A DNA stretch of 64,000 nucleotides from Phascolarctos cinereus. Lineage: Eukaryota > Chordata > Mammalia > Diprotodontia > Phascolarctidae. A program made the position numbers and the translations under genes. Below the pieces are notes generated by a model that was not told where the DNA came from, did not search any database, and saw nothing but the letters and a program-made list of their open reading frames with translations. Location: the NCBI RefSeq assembly GCF_002099425.1, contig NW_018344259.1, forward strand, positions 1,175,501 through 1,239,500, read 5' to 3'. Shown in pieces: positions 55,803-64,000 of this stretch; position 1 is the stretch's first letter, and every line of letters starts with the position of its first letter.

Positions 55803-56628
55803 GGGCACAGGGTGAGTTGAAGATTAGGGGTCATATCTGGAGAATAAAATTAAGGGATGAGAGAGGATTATACTGGAGAAGAAGAAAGGGAGAGGTAGAA
55901 TGGGGTAAATTATCTCACAAAAAAAAAACAGAAAAAAATGCTCTTACAGTGGAGGGGAAATGGGGAAGGTGAGAGGAATGAGTGAATCTTATTCTCATAG
56001 GATTTGGCTTAAGGAGGGAATAACATACACATTCAATTGGGTAGGAAATCTGTCTTACCCTAGGAAAATAGGGGGAGAAGGGACAAGAGAGCAGGGGATG
56101 ATAGAGAGGAGGGCAGATTGGGAAAGGGGTAATCAGAAGCAAATACTTCTGAGGAGGGACAGGGTCAAAAGAAAGAATAGAATAAATGGGAGGGCAGGAT
56201 AGGATTAAGGGAAATAGAGTTAGTTTTTCACAACATGTCTACTATGGAAGTGTTTTGCATAACTGCACATGTATAACCTATATTGAGTTGCTTGCCTTTT
56301 CAATGAGGGTGGGTGGGGAGGGAGGAAGGAGAAATTTGAAACCTAAAGTTTTAAAAACATATGTTTAAAAAAAAGTTTTCACATGCAACTGGGAAATAAG
56401 AAATACAGGAAATGGGGTACAGAAGTCTGTCTTGCCCTACAGGAAAATAGAAGGGGAAGGCAATAAGAGAAGGGGAAGAGATAGAAAGAGGACAGACTAG
56501 GGGAAGGGATATTCAGAATGCATGCCATCTTGGGTGGGGGAGGGTGAGTGGGTGAAAATTTGGAACTCAAAATCTTGTTGAAGTAAATATTGAAAACTGA
56601 AAATAAATAAATTAAACTAGGATGGAGG

Positions 56629-57639
56629 TTCGTAAACTGATTCTGACTGGGTAAATTCACATCCCTTAGAACGGCAAACTGGTGTAGCCAACCAGACAAA
56701 GATAAAGCTGGGGAATGAAAGGTCATTCAGTACTCTTTGGAATTATGGAAAGTTCAGCACTTCTCTAGCACTTTTGCTCATCTCTAGCATCATAATTGCC
56801 AAGGTGACATGAGACTTCCAGATCTTGTATCTTCCTGTTCAGTAGCATCAGGTTAGTGGCTAGCAGCACCAGTTGGTGATTAAACGACATTTTGGTGACT
56901 AAACTCCTTTGGCAGGGATCCCATCTTATATCATATTCTCTCCACAGGGCTATTGTGAGGTTTTAGGCAATGAAACATCTTCCTAGCAGTCACAATTCCT
57001 AGGTCCAATTCAATATTAGCACCAGCCTTACTCCCTCCAGAGCTTGTATTCTCCTGGCATAGCCCTCAAGAACCCAGGGCCATGCCCACAAAGTCTTATT
57101 CTAATGTTTTGTTGTAGCATGGAGATACTTGCATTCTCTATCCCAATAGAGCACAAATTCAGGCTGGCTCTATCCTGCAGGTAGGTGCAGTACTGGAAAG
57201 AGGCTATGTCTCCTTTCTGAGGATGTGCTAAAAGGCGTATCATGAATTGGGTGGCCATCTCACATGGACTCTTTTGATTATGGTAATCCATGAAACTAAG
57301 ATTTTTTTTTTGAATGAACCTCTTTCCTGTGCTGCTGTCTTCTAACTTTGCACTGATGATGGTAGAGTGGCAGAAAGTGGGGGGTGGGGGTAGAGGATGC
57401 TAAGAATCATAGAGTTTAGAATGTTGATAAGCACTAACTTAGCTCTTGATATTCCAAATGTGGGCTCTTTACCCAGTGACCTGCAAGTGGACATAATGTT
57501 AAGTAGAGAGAGAACTGGCACAATGTAACTAAGGCTTTGGCCCAGGTATCAGCATCCAGGGCAGCTTACGTCTTCCTCTACTCTACTTCTTTAAGATGCT
57601 GCCTGTCTGGCCCTGCTTCCTTGTCTAGTCTTTTTTTTT
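56629..57639. other. No recognised feature
   Basis: Unique-looking sequence after the HAL1. I could not show that the RTE at 51.6-53.7 kb continues here. Open frames (87 codons, - strand, 57028-57291) show no known family. Confidence 0.45.
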
Positions 57640-57778
57640 TTTTTAATTTTGCGAGGCAATTGGGGTTAATGACTTGCCCAGGGTCACACAGCTAGTAAGT
57701 GTTAAGTGTCTGAGGCCAGATTTGAACTCTCTTGAGTCCCTGGCCAGTGCTCTATCCACTGTGCCCCCTAGCTGCCCC
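57640..57778 (-). mobile_element. WSINE1-like SINE
   Basis: T-rich tail, GCGAGGCAATTGGGGTTAAT GAC ... CTATCCACTGTGCCCCCTAG CTGCCCC. Direct repeats TTCCTTGTCTAGTCTT and TTCCTTGTCCAGTCTT. Confidence 0.93.
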
Positions 57779-57924
57779 TTCCTTGTCCAGTCTTGCACTG
57801 ACATCCTCTAGGCCTCTATGACAGCCTCCTTCTGGGGCCTCCTTCTTGCTGGGTTGCTCCGTTGTATATCTTGGACTGAGGACCTGCACCATATACGAGG
57901 CCTAAGTTCAGAACAAGAGAATCA

Positions 57925-58215
57925 ATCCATTAATCAGTAAGTATTTATTCATTACTTACTGTGTGCCTGGCACCATCCTAGGCAATGGGCATACAGAGAC
58001 AAAATAGAATAGTCCCTTCTTCAAGGAATTTACATTCTATCAGATCAGCAGTGGAGACTGTGTGCCCTGACTGTGTCTACACCTCCCTCCCCTCTTCAGA
58101 CAATAACATCTCTGAAGTCAGGAACTATGTTTCATGCTTCTCCCTTGTCCTCTATCACCCAGCTCATAACCCTACATTAAATAAAAACTCAATAAATGTT
58201 GATCATGAGAGTTGA
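57925..58215. repeat. L2 tails in opposite orientations
   Basis: 57925-58045 antisense (GTAAGTATTTATTCATTACT TACTGTGTGCCTGGCACC, CTTCAAGGAATTTACATTCT ATC). 58085-58215 sense-like tail ending AAACTCAATAAATGTTGATC. Confidence 0.6.
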
Positions 58216-58752
58216 TATATACCTTGTTAATCAAATAATCCCCTCTTTCTTCGCACTAACTGAAGGAATTCCTTCTCAGAGTTAGGACCTGAAGAGGTAG
58301 TTTTGCACACACCAACACCCCCCCCCCCACTCTAATTAGATCCTTAGAGCCAATTTAGTTTGCCTATACTTCCTCCTCCCCATGCATGACGGCCAGCAAA
58401 CTGCTCCACTGGCTTCTTCAGTTCTTGTGATTCAGAACCCCTTTCTTTACTACCTTTCCTCATACTCTCATCTCTATCCTACTCAGCCCTTATCTTCCCA
58501 AGCCCCTATCCTCCTCTGCCTTCTCTTTTCACTGTGTTTCCCCCAAACCCTCCTCCACTGTTAAATAACCTTCCCTTGATCCAAGATCTCTTCTCACATT
58601 CTTTCCTTTTTGTGGCTTTCATTGAAACCTAGCTTTCTCCTGAAGACACCAAGTCCTGGCACCTTCTCTGAGGCTGACTTCTTCCTTTCCTACATCCTCT
58701 GACACGCAAGGCCAAGGGCAGGATTTGGCAGACTCCCTGCTTTTTTTTTTTT
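58216..58752. other. No recognised feature
   Basis: C-rich and pyrimidine-rich sequence, including a short poly-C at 58317-58328. No gene evidence. Confidence 0.45.
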
Positions 58753-58889
58753 AAGTGAGGCAATTGGGGTTAAGTGACTTGCCCAAGGTTACACAGCTAG
58801 AATGGGTCAAGTGTTTGATCTGAGGCCAGATTTGAACTCAGGTCCTCCTAACTTCGGTGCTCTATGTACTGTGCCACCTAGCTGCCTCC
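58740..58889 (-). mobile_element. WSINE1-like SINE
   Basis: T-rich tail, GTGAGGCAATTGGGGTTAAG TGAC ... GTGCCACCTAGCTGCCTC. Direct repeats CTCCCTGCTTT on both sides. Confidence 0.92.
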
Positions 58890-59151
58890 TCCCTGCTTTC
58901 TAATGCCACTTTCAGGCCCTATCTCTGCCATCATCACTCAATGACCACTTCTCTTTAAAGTTCACTTCAACCTGTCCAGAACCTTGTGGTTGCCATCTAA
59001 GGACTTCCAGGTCGTTCTCTTTCCTACCCAGAAAGTTCAGTCTTTCACTCATAGACTTCTACTTCACCTCAATCTCCTATTCCATTGAAAATCCTAGCCC
59101 TTAATCTGATATTCTCAGCTTTCACGGCCACTGTCTCCAGCCTATTCAATT

Positions 59152-59302
59152 TTTTTTTTATTTTTAGGCAACTGGGGTTAAATGACTTGCCCAGAGTCAC
59201 ACAGCTACTAAGTGCCAATTGTTTGGTCTGATGTCGGATTTGAACTCAGGTCCCTTTGACTTCAGGGCCAGTGCTCTATCCACTGTGCCACCTAGCTGCC
59301 CC
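59152..59302 (-). mobile_element. WSINE1-like SINE
   Basis: T-rich tail, TTTAGGCAACTGGGGTTAAA TGAC ... CCACTGTGCCACCTAGCTGC CCC. Flanks CCAGCCTATTCAATTTT and CTAGCCTATTTTTTAATT. Confidence 0.92.
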
Positions 59303-59324
59303 CTAGCCTATTTTTTAATTCAAT

Positions 59325-59560
59325 TTTTATTTAATTTTATTTTCAGTTTCAAATTATCTCTTCCCACTTCCCTCTCCACTTGCCTTGAGAAAGCATGAAA
59401 AAAACCCCCACTTGCTTCAAATATACATAGTCAAACAAAACATTCCCACATTGACCATGTCCAAAAATCCCCCCAACAAAAACTTTGCCTCATTCTGCAT
59501 TCTGATTTCATCACATCTCTATCTGGAGGTGGGTAGCTTGTGACTCATCAGAGGTTCTCT
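59325..59560 (-). repeat. L1 3' end fragment
   Basis: TTTATTTAATTTTATTTTCA GTTTC, CACATTGACCATGTCCAAAA and TCATCACATCTCTATCTGGA GGTGGGTAG parallel 32.04-32.25 kb. Diverged. Confidence 0.65.
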
Positions 59561-60092
59561 CTCTAGCCTATTTCAACCATGTGCAGGAGTGATCACTGAT
59601 TAAACACCTTCTCCCTACTCCAGTCTCCTCATCCCCACCTTTGCCCCAAGCATCAGAATTCCTAATTATGGTTCAGCTACAGAGCATTAGTTTTGAAATT
59701 CCTGCTGTATATAAAGCCAGAAGACGAAAAAGGAAGTCATAGCTAAGGGTAGCATTGCTTTTTCTTGGATTGGCAAAGAAAAGTGTTAAGGAGAATTGGT
59801 TTTATTGTGTGTCCACAAGGACAGAAGGCTTGGCTGTACACAATGTTTTGCTCTAAACATAGGAACAATGAAAGTGACAAACAATCAATAATAAAAATCT
59901 ACCACAAAATTGTGTACTCCAGTCCCCCAGAAACTACATAGGTTGCTCTAAATCCAGCAATTGTGGAAGAGATACAATACAGGTCGTTAGCTCTTCATGG
60001 TGACTTTACCTGTGAGTAGGCAAAGGGATCTAGGAAACACAAGACAGCCCCTAAATGATTTTTGACTTAAGCTTATGTTGTGGTCAGTCTTT
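59561..60092. other. No recognised feature
   Basis: Unique-looking intergenic sequence up to the hAT element. Confidence 0.45.
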
Positions 60093-60100
60093 ATTTAGAT

Positions 60101-60713
60101 CAGAGGTTCCCAAAGTGGGTGATGCCACACCTGAGGGGGTGCTGAAATGATTGGGAGGGTCCGGTAGTAGCCTTGGGTACAATTGAGGGGGCATGGAATA
60201 AAAATAAGGGGGTGGTGAAAGCAAAAGGAAAGAACAGAAGATAAGAAAATTTGAAAAACTGTTTGAACATGTTTCATCTGTTGTGTAACAGAGTTAAAGT
60301 TGTAGTGATTACATTATTTTCCATATAAACACACAAAATGCAAGTTGTATCCAATCAGTGGTCAAGTCCACTGAGAGGTCTTAACAAGCAAGTGTTGGCA
60401 GGCGAGCGTGTTGCATGTTGTCGGGAAGTCCAGCATGCATGGGCAGGAATATGTGCGTGTAATGACTTGTTTATAATACTGATACTACACAGTTAGATGA
60501 TGCAATATCACATCATCAAAATTTCAATGCAGGAATAGCCTCCACAAATTTACAGTAAGTTATTAAATTTAAGATGTGTCATTTAAAAATATTTTTAAAT
60601 GATGCAAATTAAAAAAAAACTGTTAAAGGGTTAAAGAATGTAGATTTCCAGGGGTGTGCTGAGTAATTTTTTTTTAAAGGGGGAGGTAGGCCAAATAAGT
60701 TTGGTAACCTCTG
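60101..60713 (+). mobile_element. Non-autonomous hAT-type DNA transposon
   Basis: Terminal inverted repeats CAGAGGTTCCCAAAGTGGG at the left end and, read inward from the right end, CAGAGGTTACCAAACTT. An exact 8-bp duplication ATTTAGAT lies at 60093-60100 and 60714-60721, the hAT hallmark. 613 bp with no transposase frame. The CAGNGGTTCCCAAA terminus is typical of Charlie-group mammalian hATs. Strand is arbitrary. Confidence 0.93.
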
Positions 60714-60721
60714 ATTTAGAT

Positions 60722-61074
60722 GAATGATTCAGGAACTTCTGGGTCCGAGTCTTTATGGCATAAGGCATAGAGTTGGGATCCAGTGAAAACTGGTACTCCT
60801 GAGGTTTGGTGTTTTTCCATGCGGTATGCTGTGACTAGCAGGGACCTCCAATTGCTTCTCAACATGGCTAGCTTCTTGCTTGTGGAACCAAGGGAATGGA
60901 CTCAGTGGTAGACATAGCAAGAAGAAGCCATTGCTATCATGCTGCCTGGGTACCTCTGATCTTGAATTCCAGTTCCTGTTTCCAGGGGCCAAGACGTGTA
61001 TTAAATCTCTTCTCTTCCTCTAAGCCTTAGGTCTCATCCATGGCACCTTCATTTGAGTGCTAAATCTTTAACAT
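60722..61074. other. No recognised feature
   Basis: Unique-looking sequence; a 79-codon - frame has no known family. Confidence 0.4.
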
Positions 61075-61310
61075 AACAATAATAATAGCTAGCATTTATG
61101 CATCATTTTGAAGCTTGAAAAGTGCTTTATATATATTATCACATTATATCTTCACAAGAACCCCCATATGTATGTGCTATTTTACAGATGAGGAAACTGA
61201 GGCAGATAACCATGTGTGACTTTCTCAGGGTCACATAATAAGTATCTGAGGCAGGATTTGAACTCAGGTCTTCATGACCTATGCTCTTTCCATTACTCTG
61301 CCTATTTGCC
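61075..61310 (-). repeat. MIR, nearly full length
   Basis: AATAATAATAGCTAGCATTT, AAGCTTGAAAAGTGCTTTAT, TTTTACAGATGAGGAAACTG AGGC, GGGTCACATAATAAGTATCT and GCAGGATTTGAACTCAGGTC are a full run of antisense MIR. Confidence 0.85.
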
Positions 61311-61568
61311 TAGAAATATCTTGCAGTCTCTCAGGACTCACTGAGAACCAAAACCAAAACACTCCAGGAAGGAGAGGAGGGTTCAAAGATTGGAAAATGA
61401 TGCTACTATCAAAAATGGCTGTCAAGGCTCTGGAGAAGATGGCAAGACAGTCCAGAGTAAAGGGAAGCATGCTGGGACTTCTCCTGGAAGAGTTCCATTT
61501 TAAGTCAGTGTCAAGGGATGATGCCCAATGACAATGCCATAATAAGGCTTTAGCAAGGGTGGAGATCC

Positions 61569-61868
61569 ATGTATAACCTATATCGAATTGCTTGCCTTCT
61601 CAGTGAGGGTGGTGGCGAAGGAGGAAGGGAGAAAATTTGGAACACAAAGTTTTGAAAACGAATGTGAAAAATTGTTTTTACAAGCAACTGGGAAATAAGA
61701 TACATAGGCAATGGGGTTTAGAAATCTACTCTGTACTACAGGGAAATGGAAGGCATATTCAGAATGCATGCTGTCTTGAGGTGGAGGGAGGGGAGAGATG
61801 GAGAGAAAATTTGGAACTCAGAATCCTGAGGAAGTGAATGTCGCAAACTAAAAATAATTAATTAAAAA
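61569..61868 (+). mobile_element. 5'-truncated HAL1/L1 3' UTR copy
   Basis: ATGTATAACCTATATCGAAT TGCTTGCC through GGAACTCAGAATCCTGAGGA AGTGAATG and an AATTAATTAAAAAAAG tail match the HAL1 copy A 3' UTR (56265-56615) in order. It lacks one GA-rich stretch present in copy A. Target duplication unclear. Confidence 0.88.
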
Positions 61869-62710
61869 AAGAAGGAATGATGGAGACCAGTTCTAGGTTT
61901 GGGGGCTTTGAAAAGGTGTGCAAAAATCAGTTTTGAGTCCTCAGTTGTTCAGTCAAAAACTTTAAAAATGTCCCAACCTTCTAAGTAAGGATAAATCTTA
62001 GAAATGGGGGAGTTGGTATATAAGAGATAGTGAGAAGACAGGAAAAGAATGGTATTAAATATGGAGGAGGCCCCTGAAGGTACTGAAAAGGACCAAATCC
62101 AAAATAGATTTCTTCTAACTCCTTACTGCTAGAAATTCCACAATTCTCTAAATGTCCTTCGTCTATTTAACCTAAAGGCTCTGTCCTCTGTTAAAATGCA
62201 AGTATCTTTCCTTGTCAATCCCCGGTTTTAGGCTCTTGTCTTTAAGCTAGTAAAGAGGCAGCACATCATAGAGGAGAGAGAGCTGACTTTAGGGTCAGGT
62301 TCAAGTCTTGCCTCATATAGATACTTGACCTTGTGCAAGTCCCTTGACCTCTCTCGGTGCCCCAGGGAACTCTTTGAAACTCTCAAGTTGCGAAGCTATT
62401 GTCAATCTGCATTAGGTGAGAGAACTTTCTAAATAGGAGCTCCCAACAGCAATGGAATCACAGGTTTGTGTACACACAAAAACCTACGGTCCAGAATTCA
62501 AATCCCACTTTCAAATACTACCCTCTTAACCAGCTATTTATTCACTTTTCAGCTCTGTCTTCTGAAGTGCTGGCCTTGGATGGCCAGCAATCATGAGGAC
62601 AGCATCCATGTCTCCAAAGTCTTCAGTTATTTTCTTAAAAAAAAATCTGTTACAATTTTATTAAGTACAAACCAATCTTAAACATAAACTAAAAATAATG
62701 TAACATATAT
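61869..62710. other. Unassigned with a MIR fragment
   Basis: MIR (+) at about 62265-62360 (GAGAGCTGACTTTAGGGTCA GG, CTTGTGCAAGTCCCTTGACC TC). Nothing else supported. Confidence 0.5.
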
Positions 62711-62945
62711 ATGGGCTGCTAGGTGGGGCAGGAAGATTGACCTTCATAAGTTCGAATCTGGCCTCAGATGCTTACTACCTGTGTGAACCTGGGCAAGTCA
62801 CTTAATCCTGTTTGCCTCAGTTTCCTCATCTGTAAAAAGAGCTGGAGAAGGACATGGTAAACTACTCTAGTATTTTTGCCAATAAAAACCCAAATGAGGC
62901 CACAGAGAGTTGAACACGACTGAAATGACTCAACAACAACAAAAC
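62711..62945 (+). mobile_element. Marsupial SINE with long 3' region
   Basis: GGGCTGCTAGGTGGGGCAGG ..., TTCGAATCTGGCCTCAGATG CTTACTACCTGTGTG, TTGCCTCAGTTTCCTCATCT GTAAAAAGAGCTGGAGAAGG ACATGG, ending GAACACGACTGAAATGACTC AACAAC and a CA-rich tail. Confidence 0.9.
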
Positions 62946-62980
62946 ACACACGTGCATGCACACACACACACACACGCATG

Positions 62981-63011
<31 letters not shown>

Positions 63012-63015
63012 TTTT
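62942..63015. repeat. (CA)n/(TA)n microsatellite between two SINEs
   Basis: CA/CG-rich run, then TATATATA, then a T-rich stretch; lies at the joined tails of two oppositely oriented SINEs. Confidence 0.93.
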
Positions 63016-63026
63016 TTTTTTCGGTT

Positions 63027-63270
63027 TTTCTCAGTTGTGTTTGACTTTGTGACCCCCATGGAGTCACTTAAATGACTGAACAACATTCAGTCATATTTGA
63101 CTCTGTGACCACATTTTGGGTCATTTCCTTCTCCAACTTTTTTTACGGATGAGTAAATTGAGGCAAACAGGGTTAAGTGACTTGCCCTGGGTCACACAGT
63201 CGGTAAGTGTCTGAGGCTGGATTGGAACTCCAAAGCCTGGCGCTCTATCCACTGCCCCACCTAGGTGCTA
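63027..63270 (-). mobile_element. Marsupial SINE with long 3' region, inverted to its neighbour
   Basis: CATTCAGTCATATTTGACTC TGTGACC, CGGATGAGTAAATTGAGGCA AACAGGGTTAAGTGACTTGC CC and CTATCCACTGCCCCACCTAG. Same family as 62711-62945 but reversed. Confidence 0.88.
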
Positions 63271-64000
63271 TGCATATACATATATGTACATACACATATA
63301 TATTTATAACATAAAAATAACCATACTAATAACAATGATATGTGTGGAGTGGGCTTGGTTTTCGGTGCACAGTTTCTCAAAATACGGTACCTTAGATGGC
63401 ACTGCTCCTCATAGTTCTTTTTCAATTAGTTACCTTTTTTTTTTTTTGGCTAATCTTTCCTTCCCACTTCATCCCTTCATTGAGCAAATACTCAGTTTCT
63501 TTTCCAAGACTCCCACCATATTAAGGAATGCTTCTTAGCTTGCTTCAGACTGCATCATTTGTGCCCGTGTAAATCACCAGAAGTATGTAGGATTGAACAG
63601 GTCTGACAAATCTTGGGAGCTTCTCCCCATCATATTCTAGAAAGATAACAGACCTCTCTATCACTGTAATAATAGCTCCTCAGTACCCCTTTGCAGGAAG
63701 TCACCAACTTCAGCAGCATCTGTCTCCAGTAAATCAGAGTGGCCCCTAGAGATGTTAGACTTTAAGTACTCTCTGGGACTCGTATCCAAAAAACGGTTGG
63801 GGGGGGTGTCTTTCCAATTTCTGCTGACTATCCCATGATGAAGGATCAGCCTCATGGGGAATCCAGTAGTTTAGATGTATATAGTGGTCACAGATGGGGC
63901 CTTTGCGTAACTAGCTTAGAATCTGTCATCACTGGGAGTTGCTTCTCAATCATCTTTCTGTCTGGATACCTGATACTCCTCTGGGGATTGGAAGGGAGGC
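63271..64000. other. No recognised feature
   Basis: AT-rich start (TA/CATATA runs at 63271-63310), then unique-looking sequence to the window end. No exon that I can assign to the next gene. Confidence 0.45.

Larger units (their letters stand above)
53694..56615 (+). mobile_element. HAL1-type half-L1 (copy A), full length with target duplication
   Basis: Flanked by ACTAGGATGGAGG at 53681-53693 and 56616-56628. Starts with an L1-type 5' end (GGGGCGGAGCCAAGATGGCA at 53696), 5' UTR to about 54539, ORF1 54540 to about 55617, a spacer containing (GATA)n, then two blocks of GA-rich 3' UTR and an AAATAAATAAATTAAA tail. No endonuclease or RT sequence anywhere. 2.92 kb. The identical 13-bp flanks suggest it is younger than copy B and the L1s. 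Confidence 0.93.

Noticed and set aside
6020-64000. VWA8 exons expected on the - strand downstream of RGCC
   Set aside because: I found no exon-like segment with VWA8 similarity. In human the gap to VWA8 is large, so absence here is plausible.
1-64000. CRISPR arrays, operons, tRNA or rRNA genes
   Set aside because: No direct-repeat/spacer arrays or intact tRNA folds seen. The tRNA-like A/B-box sequences belong to SINEs.

Overview
The window looks like marsupial nuclear DNA. It is AT-rich and intron-poor in coding sequence, and it is packed with therian retroelements. About a dozen copies of a tRNA/MIR-derived SINE share the box GTCACACAGCTAGTAAGTG and the end CACCTAGCTGCCCC. This resembles the SINE I know from Australian marsupials (WSINE1-like), and I saw no copy of the common opossum SINE type. 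An australidelphian marsupial is therefore my best guess, by inference. No bacterial, viral or plasmid features are present.

The only host gene I can defend is the 3' end of RGCC (regulator of cell cycle, RGC-32) on the + strand. It comprises a coding exon at 23-111, a 3.8 kb intron, the last coding exon at 3951-4036, and a roughly 2 kb 3' UTR ending at an AATAAA near 6000. The rest (about 6.0-64 kb) is intergenic and filled with layered mobile elements. In human the next gene downstream is VWA8, but I recognised no VWA8 exon here.

Layout: 6.1-8.3 kb, old CR1/L3-like LINE interrupted by an unexplained repeated block. 12.4-18.05 kb, an L1 on the - strand that is complete at its 5' end, lacks its 3' end, and carries an opposite-strand L1 insertion and two SINEs. 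18.75-20 kb, an L2 with recognisable reverse transcriptase. 23.18-29.64 kb, a second L1 on the - strand with most of ORF2 deleted; a complete half-L1 (HAL1-type, ORF1 only) has inserted into its ORF1 with target-site duplications. 29.7-33.8 kb, CR1/L3-like remains. 34.8-35.6 kb, L2. 46.0-48.8 kb (+) and 51.6-53.7 kb (-), two RTE-type LINEs. 53.69-56.62 kb, a second and nearly intact-length HAL1-type element flanked by a 13-bp target duplication. 60.10-60.71 kb, a non-autonomous hAT DNA transposon with an exact 8-bp duplication. SINEs, MIRs, L2 tails and microsatellites fill the spaces.

The most notable theme is LINE elements that have lost ORF2 yet show full 5' ends, ORF1, 3' ends and target duplications, two of them within 30 kb. 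They are consistent with ORF1-only elements mobilised in trans by L1. Other points of interest are tandem promoter-like monomers in one HAL1 5' UTR, an antisense reading frame shared among L1/HAL1 5' UTRs, and a perfect 22-bp hairpin at 47.1 kb.
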